Shown in pieces: positions 27,601-34,560 of a DNA stretch of 64,000 nt. Every line of letters starts with the position of its first letter. The stretch's first letter is position 1. The notes beneath the pieces were generated by a model, which was not told the DNA's origin, did no database searches, and was given only the letters and a program-made list of their open reading frames with translations. Where the stretch lies: contig WGMB01000001.1 in NCBI GenBank assembly GCA_016125275.1, positions 1 to 64,000 of the forward strand, written 5' to 3'. This stretch comes from Acidobacteriota bacterium (GTDB taxonomy: Bacteria > Acidobacteriota > Terriglobia > Bryobacterales > UBA6623). Position numbers and translations under genes: made by a program.

Positions 27601-28220
27601 CGGCTGGGCAGGAAGTTGAGGCCGTTGGAGCGGATGTAGTTGTCCTGGATGTTGACGCCGTCGAGGGTGACGTTGGAGAAGGACGTGCGCTGGCCGTTGA
27701 TGGTGGTGGGGCCGAGGCCGTTGGAGGCGACGCCGGCCTGGAGTTGCATGAACTGGAGAGGGTCGCGTCCGGTGAGGGGCAGGTCGACGATCTGCTCGCG
27801 GGTGACGACGGAGGTGACTTCGGCGTTGGCCGTCTGGACCGGGTTGGGGTCGGCGGTGACCAAGACTTCGAGAGAGGCGTCGCCGAGCTCGAGGCGAATG
27901 GGGGGCAAGGAGGTTTCGAGGGCGATGTCGATTTTGACTTGCTCGATCTCCACGGCGCGGAAGCCGTCGACCTCGACGCGGACGGTGTAGAGCCCGGGAG
28001 CGAGGTCGGGGAAGAAGAAGGCGCCGGCGTCGCCGGTTTCGCCGCGCACGGTGGAGCCCTGGGACTGGCTGCGGACCAGGACGGAAGCGCCGGGGACGAC
28101 GGCGTCGGAGGGGTCCAGTACTGTGCCGGAGAGCCTGCCCGTGGCGGACTGGCCGTGCAGGCTTGCAGTGGCCCAAAACAAGAGCCAAAGGCCCGCCGCG
28201 GTTGCGGTGCGCAATTTCAA
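24654..28220 (-). CDS. TonB-dependent receptor, Oar-like, with carboxypeptidase-regulatory domain
   Basis: About 1188 residues in the outer membrane. The best start is TTG at 28220, giving a signal peptide (LRTATAAGLWLLFWATASLHG). The open frame to 28772 runs antisense through rpiB and is not real. The mature protein starts with an Ig-like regulatory domain (GRLSGTVLDPSDAVVPGASV). A plug follows (TREQIVDLPLTGRDPLQFMQ, INGQRTSFSNVTLDGVNIQD), then a large beta-barrel ending in the aromatic LFLRYSF. Such proteins import large substrates and are greatly expanded in Acidobacteria. No substrate-specific neighbour such as a SusD or a glycosidase is present. Confidence 0.93.
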   Translation of the reverse strand: MKLRTATAAGLWLLFWATASLHGQSATGRLSGTVLDPSDAVVPGASVLVRSQSQGSTVRGETGDAGAFFFPDLAPGLYTVRVEVDGFRAVEIEQVKIDIALETSLPPIRLELGDASLEVLVTADPNPVQTANAEVTSVVTREQIVDLPLTGRDPLQFMQLQAGVASNGLGPTTINGQRTSFSNVTLDGVNIQDNYIRSNGLNFLPSRTLIDQVAEFSVTTQNASTAAGGGSSQVSFTTPSGGQEFHGTGYWHNRNDALAAADWFSNRQGLPQPDLNIHQAGFSLGGPIVKNRLFFFANYEVLRRRAETLVNTTILTPDARRGVFTYVDLDNNLRKVNVLNMQALGFDSAALETLAKTPSADQINNFDLGDSSRQRLLNTAGYRYLARDDGHRQAVTSRFDWVASAKSFVSLTYKPGFEQSDRADIDSAYNPDPAVRDDVDSHFLSAGWRFNPGPRWTNEARLGFNLTNGNFSNSSARPDVLTDGFLYTNPVVNFAPQGRRTNTFNWTDNAAYQLGRHNLRFGGQLQQVRVNTYDFSGTRPTLQVGLDNDSQYLLSSASFPGGIASDDLFRAEDLLATLAGVVGRANQTFNVQDRTSGYVPGAEYRRRYRFNIGSLYLHDDFKLSPRLTLNLGVRWEYLGRLDERDGLMLNPVPNSNGVIGALLSDATLDFAGSATGRPLWRPDRNNFAPNLGLAWDPFGDGKSAVRVGYSVNYVNDELIQASENAISANQGLQGGPLLRNLDRFLSQGAPAITAPAFQVPRTASQNLAIDPTSALFSIDPGLQAPSVQQWNFSLERQIGRQTVVEARYVGTKSTHMLRGYDFNQVILRENGFLDDFLKARANGFLALSRTGEFNPAYNGSVIGSQPLTVFPRLEDGGVLGASSVRELIRQGEPGQLAYLYILNELTGDVAFRPNPNTLVADIVANYSNATYHGLQLEVRRRAASGLQYQANYSLSKALTDSSGTGTRFDPFLDNAQPQLEHARADFDLRHVFNANFVYELPFAGLPLSPKLTHGWTVSSILNWQSGAPLSVLSQRGTVNRAARSGQNTATTSLTGSELADVVDFRMTGDGPYIISQAAINPRDGSGVAPDGEPTFQGQVFTHPGPGQVGTLGRRLFSGPASFAWDFSLSKKTQLTESQVLQLGARVENILNHPTFLAGDQLISSEQFGRVTNTLTSPRRIELFLRYSF

Positions 28221-28237
28221 GAGACAAGAATACCAGC

Positions 28238-28269
28238 CGGTGTCCAGACTTCCGACACCGAAGTCGGTG
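28238..28269. promoter_or_regulatory. Candidate operator between receptor and rpiB
   Basis: CGGTGTC (28238-28244) and GACACCG (28254-28260) form a 7-bp dyad with a 9-base spacer. A second dyad, CACCGA-AG-TCGGTG (28256-28269), overlaps its right half. Three alternating CGGTG/CACCG half-sites thus lie in the 81-base divergent region, about 20 bases before the rpiB -10 element. Confidence 0.4.
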
Positions 28270-28288
28270 CATTCCAACCGAATCAAGA

Positions 28289-28301
28289 TACAATTTTTCC
28301 A
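28289..28301 (+). promoter_or_regulatory. -10 element immediately upstream of rpiB (leaderless start)
   Basis: TACAAT at 28289-28294 matches the sigma-70 -10 hexamer at five of six positions and ends seven bases before the ATG. There is no Shine-Dalgarno (the sequence is TTTTCCA). Transcription would begin at or within a base or two of the start codon. Confidence 0.45.
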
Positions 28302-28760
28302 ATGAGGGTGTTGATCGCGGCGGACCACGGGGGCTACGAGCTGAAGACTCAGCTTGCGGAGCTGATGCGCAAGGAGGGCCACGATGTAGTGGACCTGGGG
28401 GCTCACTCCTACGATGCTGGCGACGACTACCCGGACTTCGCCTTGGCGGTGGCCGACGGCGTGGCGCGAGGCGACGGCGAGCGCGGCGTGATCGTGTGCG
28501 GCAGCGGCGTGGGCGCGGCGGTGGCGGCCAACAAGGTGCGAGGGGTTCGCGCGGCGCTTTGCCATGACACCTATTCGGCGCGGCAGGGCGTGGAGCACGA
28601 CGACCTGAACGTGCTGTGCCTGGGCGGCCGGATCGTGGGCTCGGCGCTGGCCGAAGAGCTGCTGCACGCCTTTTTGGGGGCCAAGTTCAGCGGCGAGGAG
28701 CGCCACAAGCGGCGGTTGGCGAAGGTGCTGGCGGCGGAAGCGCGTTTGGCGGCTTCCTGA
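28302..28760 (+). CDS. rpiB: Ribose-5-phosphate isomerase B
   Basis: A 152-residue cytosolic enzyme of the RpiB/LacAB family that interconverts ribose 5-phosphate and ribulose 5-phosphate in the pentose phosphate pathway. It begins MRVLIAADHGGYELK. It has the active-site Cys66 in VIVCGSGVG, the conserved CHDTYSARQGVEHDDLNVL with His99, and the phosphate-binding Arg in LGGR. The long open frame that extends upstream on this strand is antisense to the receptor. The gene probably starts leaderless. Confidence 0.95.
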   Translation: MRVLIAADHGGYELKTQLAELMRKEGHDVVDLGAHSYDAGDDYPDFALAVADGVARGDGERGVIVCGSGVGAAVAANKVRGVRAALCHDTYSARQGVEHDDLNVLCLGGRIVGSALAEELLHAFLGAKFSGEERHKRRLAKVLAAEARLAAS

Positions 28761-28779
28761 GGCCCGATCCACGCCGGAC

Positions 28780-29541
28780 TCAGATCGCGCCGCGGAGCTT
28801 GTACTGGATGAGGGCCAGCCACTCCCGCAGGGCTTCTTCGTTGTGCAGCACGTAGCCGGGAGAGGGGATCAACTCCACGAGCCTGGGCGGCAGCGGAGGG
28901 GCGCGGAAATACGAGGGCGCCGGGAAGGCCTCGAACCCCTGTTTGCGAAAACAGCCCAGGGCGCGGCGCATGTGGAAGGCGTCGGTGACGAGCAGGATAC
29001 GGCGGACGCCGCGCTCCCGCAGGATGGGCGCGGCCTCCTGCGCCTGCTGCGCCGTGGAGCGGCCGACTTGTTCGAGCCAGATGCGGTCGGCCAGAATGCC
29101 CCAGCCTTCCAGGAGCAGGCCCATCTCTGCGGCGACGGAGAGCTGTTCGGGGGCTTCCGAAAAATGCGGCCCACAGGCCAGGATGGGCAGGTCGCCGCGC
29201 CGCAGGCCGAGCTCGGCGGCGTAGCGCGTGCGACGGGCGGTGGAGTCGAGCAGCACGCCGTAGGGGAAGGCGGCCGAGGGCGGCTCGGCGGCGCCGGAGA
29301 GGACCACGATGGCGTCGGCAGGCGGCGGCTCGGGCAGGTCGACGAAGGGATACTCCAGTAACCGGTTGTTGACCCAGGCCACGGGCATCCAAGACAGGGC
29401 GAAGAGGGCGACCAGAGCCCAGCGCGCCCGCCAGTCCGCCCGCGGCTTCCGCCAAGCCGCCGCGCAAGCGCCCACCAGCAACAGCGGGTAGAACAGCTTG
29501 AGATAACGGACGGCGTCCCAGAGCTGGCTCAGGATCTCGAT
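28780..29541 (-). CDS. YdcF-like (DUF218) membrane protein, start uncertain
   Basis: A protein of at least 233 residues. Its cytoplasm- or periplasm-facing DUF218 domain starts PPPADAIVVLSGAAEPPSAA. It has conserved STAQQAQEAAPILRERGVRR, LVTDAFHMRRAL and a final IPSPGYVLHNEEALREWLAL. Two hydrophobic segments precede it. The first standard start, TTG at 29481, would cut into the first of them. The frame continues sensibly upstream with EILSQLWDAVRYLKLFYP. GAGGAG at 29551-29546 lies six bases before an ATC at 29541, so a rare ATC start is proposed. The family is linked to envelope polysaccharide metabolism (SanA, ElyC) in other bacteria. Convergent with rpiB. Confidence 0.8.
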   Translation of the reverse strand: MEILSQLWDAVRYLKLFYPLLLVGACAAAWRKPRADWRARWALVALFALSWMPVAWVNNRLLEYPFVDLPEPPPADAIVVLSGAAEPPSAAFPYGVLLDSTARRTRYAAELGLRRGDLPILACGPHFSEAPEQLSVAAEMGLLLEGWGILADRIWLEQVGRSTAQQAQEAAPILRERGVRRILLVTDAFHMRRALGCFRKQGFEAFPAPSYFRAPPLPPRLVELIPSPGYVLHNEEALREWLALIQYKLRGAI

Positions 29542-29588
29542 GTTGGACTCCTCGATAACAACGCTGCGATCATTAAGACAGGCGCCTC

Positions 29589-30245
29589 GTGAATCGGATT
29601 CTCTATCTTCACGGCTTTGCGTCCGGTCCGCAGTCGGCGAAGGGGCGCTTCTTCGCCAGTCAGTTCGCGCAGATCGGCGCGGAGACCGTGGTTCCCGACC
29701 TGAATGAAGATGACTTTTTTGGGCTGACGATTACACGCCAGCTTCGGCTCGTGGACCGCATCGTCCAAGAAGTCCATCCTACACTGCTGATCGGCTCGAG
29801 CATGGGGGGCTATGTGGCGGCCCTCTACGCCGCCGTGCGGCCCAACCTGGTTCCGGCGCTGACGCTGCTGGCGCCGGCCTTCGGCTTTCCGGGCCGCTGG
29901 ATCGAGCGGTTGGGGCCGCAACGGCTGGAGGCGTGGCGCAGCGACGGGAGCATGCGGGTGCCGCACTACGGCACGGGACGGCTCGAAGCGGTCGGCTATG
30001 GGCTGTTCGAGGACGGGCAGTGGCACGACGACCTGCCGCTGGTGACGCAGCCGGCGCTGGTGTTCCACGGCAAGAATGACGCCGAGGTTCCAGCGCAGCT
30101 CTCGGTCGACTTTGCGCGGCTGAATCCCAGCGCTCGGCTGGAGTTGGTGGACTCAGACCACTCGCTGACCGATCAGCTCGATTTCTTATGGGCGGAGACG
30201 GCCCGTTTCTACCAAACGGTCCCGGCGCCGGCGGTCGGTTCCTGA
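29589..30245 (+). CDS. YqiA-like alpha/beta hydrolase
   Basis: A 218-residue cytosolic esterase-type protein of the UPF0227/YqiA family. MNRILYLHGFASGPQSAKG provides the oxyanion HG motif. The nucleophile is S71 in LLIGSSMGGY. The catalytic Asp is in HGKNDAEVP and the catalytic His in VDSDHSLTDQ. The length is close to the family norm of about 190-200. The start is GTG at 29589. It is transcribed divergently from the YdcF-like gene. The sigma factor gene follows 35 bases downstream. Confidence 0.85.
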   Translation: MNRILYLHGFASGPQSAKGRFFASQFAQIGAETVVPDLNEDDFFGLTITRQLRLVDRIVQEVHPTLLIGSSMGGYVAALYAAVRPNLVPALTLLAPAFGFPGRWIERLGPQRLEAWRSDGSMRVPHYGTGRLEAVGYGLFEDGQWHDDLPLVTQPALVFHGKNDAEVPAQLSVDFARLNPSARLELVDSDHSLTDQLDFLWAETARFYQTVPAPAVGS

Positions 30246-30279
30246 CCCCTAGAATTCTTTGAAACTCTCTTTTCGCGGC

Positions 30280-30861
30280 ATGCGTAACGAGCCTCAGAAC
30301 CCGGGAATGTCGCAAGTCGAGCGAGTCCTATTGGATCGGGCGTTGGCTGACCCCGACGCTTTCGCCGATATCATCGAAAGACACCAGGCGATGGTGTATT
30401 CGTTGGCGTACAATTTCTTCCAGAATCGGACCCTGGCGGAGGATATTGCGCAGGACGCCTACCTCGAGCTCTACCGAAATCTCGGCAAGCTCGAGTCTGA
30501 CCTGCATCTCGGCTTCTGGCTGCGGCAGACGGTCACGCGGAAGTGCATTGACCAGACCCGCCGCCTGAAGCACCGCCGGCATCAGGCGCTCGAAGACGCT
30601 CCCGAGCCTGGCTGGGAGCCGCCGGAGAGCGATCCGTTGCTGGCGGACGAGATCAACAGCAAGGTGGCGTTGCTGCCGGAGAAGATGCGGGCGGTGGTCA
30701 TCCTGCGCTTTCAGGAGGACCTGAAGCTCTCGGAGATCGGTGAGATTCTCGAGATGCCCGTGAATACTGTGAAGACGACTTTGCGCAGAGCCCTGCAACG
30801 GCTGAGGCCGAAAGTGGCTCATTTGGAGGAGGGAGCGGTCTATGGACCTATTCGAGCTTGA
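30280..30861 (+). CDS. ECF-type RNA polymerase sigma factor
   Basis: A 193-residue sigma-70 family regulator. Region 2 is visible in MVYSLAYNFFQNRTLAEDIA and DAYLELYRNL. Region 4 is visible in LPEKMRAVVILRFQEDLKLS, EIGEILEMPVNTVKTTLRRA. The ATG at 30280 is the preferred start. A TTG at 30259 and an ATG at 30307 are alternatives. TAGAAT at 30249 may be its -10 element. Its end overlaps the next gene by 20 bases, a typical sigma/anti-sigma coupling. Confidence 0.92.
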   Translation: MRNEPQNPGMSQVERVLLDRALADPDAFADIIERHQAMVYSLAYNFFQNRTLAEDIAQDAYLELYRNLGKLESDLHLGFWLRQTVTRKCIDQTRRLKHRRHQALEDAPEPGWEPPESDPLLADEINSKVALLPEKMRAVVILRFQEDLKLSEIGEILEMPVNTVKTTLRRALQRLRPKVAHLEEGAVYGPIRA

Positions 30862-31252
30862 GCTGGAGCGTCGCTTGGCGCGACGTGAACCGCCGCGCGG
30901 CTTCTCCAACAAAGTCATGGCGCGGGTGCGGGAAGAGATCCGAGAAGAGCCGGGGGAGGCCTCGCGAGCGCGCACGGCGCGGCCGAGGCGGATAGGTGTG
31001 AGGTGGCTGAGCGACGCGCTGTCGTGGGGGCGCGGCGGTCGCAAGGCTTGGACGTGGGGGGTGACGGGCGCTCTGGCGGCTACGCTGGCCGTGGGAGCGT
31101 TCGTCGAAAATCGCAAGGTCGAACAGCGCCGGCGAGCCGTGGAGCAGGCCCAAGCCGAACAGGCGGAAGCCGAGCTCGTCGATGCGCTGTTCGTGACCGG
31201 TGCGAAGATTCATCTGGCCCGGGAGAGAGCCGGGGCCTGGAAGGGGGACTGA
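30842..31252 (+). CDS. Probable membrane anti-sigma factor
   Basis: A 136-residue protein overlapping the sigma gene by 20 bases. It has a charged N-terminal cytoplasmic part (MDLFELELERRLARREPPRG), one transmembrane segment at about 71-90 (WTWGVTGALAATLAVGAFV), and a short periplasmic helix rich in Gln/Glu/Ala. It has no HxxxCxxC zinc anti-sigma motif. Position and topology support an anti-sigma role by membrane sequestration; sequence identity alone would not reveal it. Confidence 0.7.
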   Translation: MDLFELELERRLARREPPRGFSNKVMARVREEIREEPGEASRARTARPRRIGVRWLSDALSWGRGGRKAWTWGVTGALAATLAVGAFVENRKVEQRRRAVEQAQAEQAEAELVDALFVTGAKIHLARERAGAWKGD

Positions 31253-31256
31253 GGTT

Positions 31257-31847
31257 ATGCGTCTCGCAGCAGCGGGATTGTTGGCAATGTTCGTCAGTGC
31301 GCCGGTTTGGGGGCTTACCGGGGCGAAAGTCGATGTCGACCTGCCGAACTTGAAGAAGAAGGCGAATCAAGTGGTGGAGGTCAACCTGGAGGGGAAATCC
31401 CTCGAGGAAGGCAGCCGGCTGCTGGCGATTCGCCAGGGAATGAGCAACTCCGTCAAGTCCCTGCTCAACGGACTCAAAGGGATCTACCGGCGGACGTACC
31501 GGTTCGGCGGAGAGGTGGGTTCGGAGCTGGTGGACGAGGATTTGGCGCCGATTCGGCAGAAGATGACCGGCGAAGGCTGGGCGCCCATGCTGGACGTGCG
31601 CAACAACGCCACCCGGGAGTCGGTGACGGTGTACTCCTACACCGAAGGCGAATCGGTGGCGGGCGTCACGCTGGTCTCTTCGGACCCGAACGAGGTGACG
31701 GTGGTCAACATTGTCGGCGAAGTGGACCTGGACGCCTTGCTGGAGCTGAGCGAGGAGCTGGGGCTCTCGTCGATGAAGGTGACGGCCACGGAGCTCGAAA
31801 AGCAGAAGGTGGAACTGCCAAAGCCCAAGCCGGCGCAGGCTCCCTAG
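31257..31847 (+). CDS. Exported DUF4252-like protein
   Basis: A 196-residue protein. The ATG at 31257 gives the signal peptide MRLAAAGLLAMFVSAPVWG. The frame from 31200 is not sensible. The mature part begins VDVDLPNLKKKANQVVEVNL and includes RTYRFGGEVGSELVDEDLAP, then WAPMLDVRNNATRESVTVYS and VVNIVGEVDLDALLELSEEL, the pattern of DUF4252 proteins that often sit beside ECF sigma genes. It is third in the sigma operon, 4 bases after the anti-sigma-like gene, and ends at a strong terminator. It may be a periplasmic sensor or output of the system. Confidence 0.8.
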   Translation: MRLAAAGLLAMFVSAPVWGLTGAKVDVDLPNLKKKANQVVEVNLEGKSLEEGSRLLAIRQGMSNSVKSLLNGLKGIYRRTYRFGGEVGSELVDEDLAPIRQKMTGEGWAPMLDVRNNATRESVTVYSYTEGESVAGVTLVSSDPNEVTVVNIVGEVDLDALLELSEELGLSSMKVTATELEKQKVELPKPKPAQAP

Positions 31848-31877
31848 GCTCGGCCGACCGGCCGTTACGACCCACGC

Positions 31878-31903
31878 AGGCGCCGCTCGAGCGGCGCCTT
31901 TCT
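31878..31903 (+). terminator. Palindromic intrinsic terminator of the sigma operon
   Basis: AGGCGCCGCTCGAGCGGCGC followed by CT (31878-31899) folds into a 9-bp stem with a TCGA loop and is followed by TTCT. The next promoter's -10 element begins only seven bases later. Confidence 0.82.
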
Positions 31904-31905
31904 GG

Positions 31906-31920
31906 TATAGTCTGAGCCGC
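31906..31920 (+). promoter_or_regulatory. Extended -10 element abutting the SGNH gene (leaderless start)
   Basis: TGGTATAGT (TGn extended -10; hexamer 31906-31911) ends nine bases before the ATG at 31921. The sequence between has no Shine-Dalgarno. The mRNA is expected to be leaderless or to carry only a couple of leader bases. Confidence 0.5.
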
Positions 31921-32571
31921 ATGGTTCGACTCATCGCTGTGGCGCTGCTGGCGTTCGTTCCCGTTTTGGCCCAGTCCGCGGAGGACCCTGATCGCTGGGA
32001 GCCGGCGATGCAGGACTTCGCCAAGCAGGACAAGGCGAGCCCTCCGCCGCAGGGCGGCATCGTCTTCCTCGGCAGCTCCAGCATCCGGCGTTGGGACCTG
32101 AAGAAGTCCTTCCCGGACCTGCCGGTGGTCAACCGGGGTTTCGGCGGATCAGTGATCGCGGACTCGATCCGCTATTTCGATCGCATCGTTACGCCGCTGA
32201 AGCCCAAGACGGTGGTCCTGTACGCCGGCGACAACGACATCGGCCGCGGCATGACCGCTCAAGAGGTCTTTTCGGACTACAAGCGCTTCGTGGCCAAGGC
32301 GCACGCCTCGCTGCCGAAGGCGAAGATCGTGTTTCTGGCGATCAAGCCGAGCATCCGCCGCCGCTCGATGATGATGACCGTGGCCGGGGCGGACAACCTG
32401 ATCCGGGAGTACACCCTGACGCACCCACTGCTCGAGTATGTGGACGTCTATGAGCCGATGCTCGATCCGCGGGGCGAGCCGCAGCCGGATCTGTTCGTGG
32501 AAGACGGGCTGCACCTTTCCGACAAAGGCGTCGCGCTGTGGACGCGCATCCTGCGGCCGTACCTGGACTGA
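31921..32571 (+). CDS. Exported SGNH/GDSL-family hydrolase
   Basis: A 216-residue periplasmic esterase-like protein with signal peptide MVRLIAVALLAFVPVLAQSA. Block I is IVFLGSSSIRRWD, with the nucleophilic Ser near 52-53. Block II Gly is in NRGFGGSVIADS, block III Asn in YAGDNDIGRG, and the catalytic Asp/His pair in FVEDGLHLSDKG. It resembles the platelet-activating-factor acetylhydrolase-like and sugar acetyl-esterase branches. The substrate is unknown. It is monocistronic and convergent with the glycosyltransferase gene. Confidence 0.9.
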   Translation: MVRLIAVALLAFVPVLAQSAEDPDRWEPAMQDFAKQDKASPPPQGGIVFLGSSSIRRWDLKKSFPDLPVVNRGFGGSVIADSIRYFDRIVTPLKPKTVVLYAGDNDIGRGMTAQEVFSDYKRFVAKAHASLPKAKIVFLAIKPSIRRRSMMMTVAGADNLIREYTLTHPLLEYVDVYEPMLDPRGEPQPDLFVEDGLHLSDKGVALWTRILRPYLD

Positions 32572-32593
32572 ACGGCTGAAGGCGTACCCGGGG

Positions 32594-34255
32594 TCAGTGA
32601 TGCTCGCCGATGGAGAAGTCCGCTAGCGGGATGTCGTAGTCGATGGGGCTGCGATGCTTGGGCAGCGGCGCGCGGTTGCGATAGATAGCCACGTGATTGT
32701 CGTGGTAGGCGTTGCTGCCCTGGATGTCGTACTCAGTGACCAGCTCGAACTGGCGGGAGCGCAACACGTCGAGCAACCGGCCGGTGTTGTCGAGCTTGTC
32801 CAGGAACGGCGCTGATTCCACGACCACGTACTCGATGCCGAGGCTGGTGATCTTGGCGCCGATGTCTTCGTGCGAGACCGGCAGGGAGCGGATGGTGGAG
32901 ATGTTCGAGCTCATGCTGAACAGCATCTTGTCTCCGCGGTAGAGCGTGAGGCCCTGCTCGTCGTGACGGCTGCGCAGCCGAAAAGCCACGTTGCCGTTGC
33001 CTCGTCCCGTGCCGAAGAACATGACCACGCTCTCCGGCTTGGCCAATCGCGCCAAATCGTCGGCGGCCCGGCAGTAGCCGGCCACCGTCGGCAAGGGCTG
33101 GGCCACGGCCACGCCGAACCGCACGAAGGCCCAGGCGAGCAGCACGGCCGGCAGCGCCCGCGCCGGCAGCACGGCGCGCAGGAACAAGGCGGCGGCGAAG
33201 AGCACGGGGACCAGCAGCGTCATCGTATGGCGCTGCTCCTTGAGGGCGATCAGACTGAAGACGAGGTAGCCGAATCCGAACCAGGCCAGCAGGATGCCCG
33301 CGCGCGGGGCGGCGTCGCGCAGGCGCGGCCGCCAGAGGATCAGGGCGAGGCCGGCGGCGGCGAGCGCGACGGTTTCCCAGCCGGCTTGCGCCGGCAATTG
33401 CTCCAGGTAGTAGGTCCAGTTGCGAAACGAGTCGAGCGGCAGCGCGGCCCCTTGCCCGGGACCGACCTCGACCGCCTGGGTGACGTTGAAGCGTCCGAGC
33501 GCCGCCATCAGCGCGGCGGCCGGCGCCAGCAGAATCACGGCGACCGCGCCCCAAGCCCAGACGGCGGGGCGCTGCAATTCGCGCCATCCGCGCCGGCTCA
33601 CCAGGACAGCCGCCAGCAGCGGGCCCACGAAGGCGGCGTTGTACTTGATGTAGACCGCGCCGACCAGCGGAAGGACCGACCAGTAGACGGCGTTGCGGTC
33701 GGGGTCGTCCAACCGCCGGATGAACATGGCGATGCCGACGAGCAGGAGAGCGCACATGGGGACGTCGAGCATGACCTCGCGTCCCCAGAAGGCCACCTCG
33801 GGCAGGCACAGCGAGAGGAGCGCGACCGCGAAAGACTCGACCCGCCCGAGCCACAGCCGCGCCAGGTAGAAGACGGCCGCGCCGCCGGCGAAATAGAGCA
33901 GGCCGACAACGGCCAGCGCCGACGCCTCGGAGATGCCGAACAGGGCGAACATACCGCCCTCGAGCACGTAAAATCCGGGCGGGTACAGCCCGACCGAAAA
34001 GGCCGGGTAGCGCAGGTAGTAGCGCTCGGCGAAATGCAGCGGATCGGTGAGCGAGCTCTCGGTGACGAAGTCGTGCACGAGCGCGCCGCCCATCGCGTGG
34101 CGCGGGCTGTCAGGCCACCAAAAGTCTTCGCCGCGGTAACCTACCGCTTCCAGAACGAGGACTGCCAGGAACAGACCCGCGAGGCAAGCGACCGTCGCCC
34201 CGTCGATCCGGCGAAGGATCGACCGCTCGGTGGAGTGCTGCATCAACATCGCCAC
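32594..34255 (-). CDS. Membrane glycosyltransferase, GT39/ArnT-like
   Basis: A 553-residue polytopic membrane protein with about 11-12 hydrophobic segments. An acidic first loop (YRGEDFWWPDSPRHAMGGAL) carries the candidate catalytic Asp/Glu pair in the usual place after the first helix. AFWGREVMLDVPMCALLLVG is the conserved second motif of dolichol- or polyprenol-phosphate-sugar transferases. The C-terminal 130 residues form a soluble domain. It should move a sugar from a lipid carrier to a protein or lipid in the periplasm. Starts at 34255, 34249 and 34243 are all possible. Confidence 0.82.
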   Translation of the reverse strand: MAMLMQHSTERSILRRIDGATVACLAGLFLAVLVLEAVGYRGEDFWWPDSPRHAMGGALVHDFVTESSLTDPLHFAERYYLRYPAFSVGLYPPGFYVLEGGMFALFGISEASALAVVGLLYFAGGAAVFYLARLWLGRVESFAVALLSLCLPEVAFWGREVMLDVPMCALLLVGIAMFIRRLDDPDRNAVYWSVLPLVGAVYIKYNAAFVGPLLAAVLVSRRGWRELQRPAVWAWGAVAVILLAPAAALMAALGRFNVTQAVEVGPGQGAALPLDSFRNWTYYLEQLPAQAGWETVALAAAGLALILWRPRLRDAAPRAGILLAWFGFGYLVFSLIALKEQRHTMTLLVPVLFAAALFLRAVLPARALPAVLLAWAFVRFGVAVAQPLPTVAGYCRAADDLARLAKPESVVMFFGTGRGNGNVAFRLRSRHDEQGLTLYRGDKMLFSMSSNISTIRSLPVSHEDIGAKITSLGIEYVVVESAPFLDKLDNTGRLLDVLRSRQFELVTEYDIQGSNAYHDNHVAIYRNRAPLPKHRSPIDYDIPLADFSIGEHH

Positions 34256-34560
34256 ACTGTTTCTTCGGCTGCGGGGCGGGCGGGCCGCGACCGTTTTGCA
34301 AGGCGCGAAGAAATCATCGGCGGCAGGCTACGAGGCCTCCACATCCGGGAGAACTCCCGTGCGCGGGTGTGGGCATCAGAGCATCGACAACTCACGCGAC
34401 AGGATTGAACCAGAACCCGGGGAGCCTGTTCCCCCGGCTCTTCCTCCCACTCTAAGGTATCACCTTCCTGGTCCGTCTAATGAAGGATTCAATGCGGGTA
34501 GATTCCCTGACCGACGGAAAGCGGGTTCCGATCCTTCGGGCGTCGTGCGAGCATAGCGCT
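34256..34560. other. Divergent control region, about 305 bases, no gene seen
   Basis: It separates the glycosyltransferase (minus) from the metalloprotease (plus). Small hairpins are present: CGGGA-GAAC-TCCCG at 34345-34358 and CCGGGG / CCCCGG at 34417-34437. A start of the metalloprotease at 34480 is possible, but the residues before 34561 do not resemble a signal peptide. Confidence 0.4.

Noticed and set aside
25749..28301. Very long plus-strand frame (about 850 codons) leading into rpiB
   Set aside because: It is antisense to the TonB receptor. Its product is Val/Gly/Ala/Glu-rich without domains, as is usual for the complementary strand of GC-rich genes.
34255..34300. tRNA-like GGTTCAATCC on the minus strand near 34400
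   Set aside because: The flanking sequence gives no acceptor or anticodon stem.
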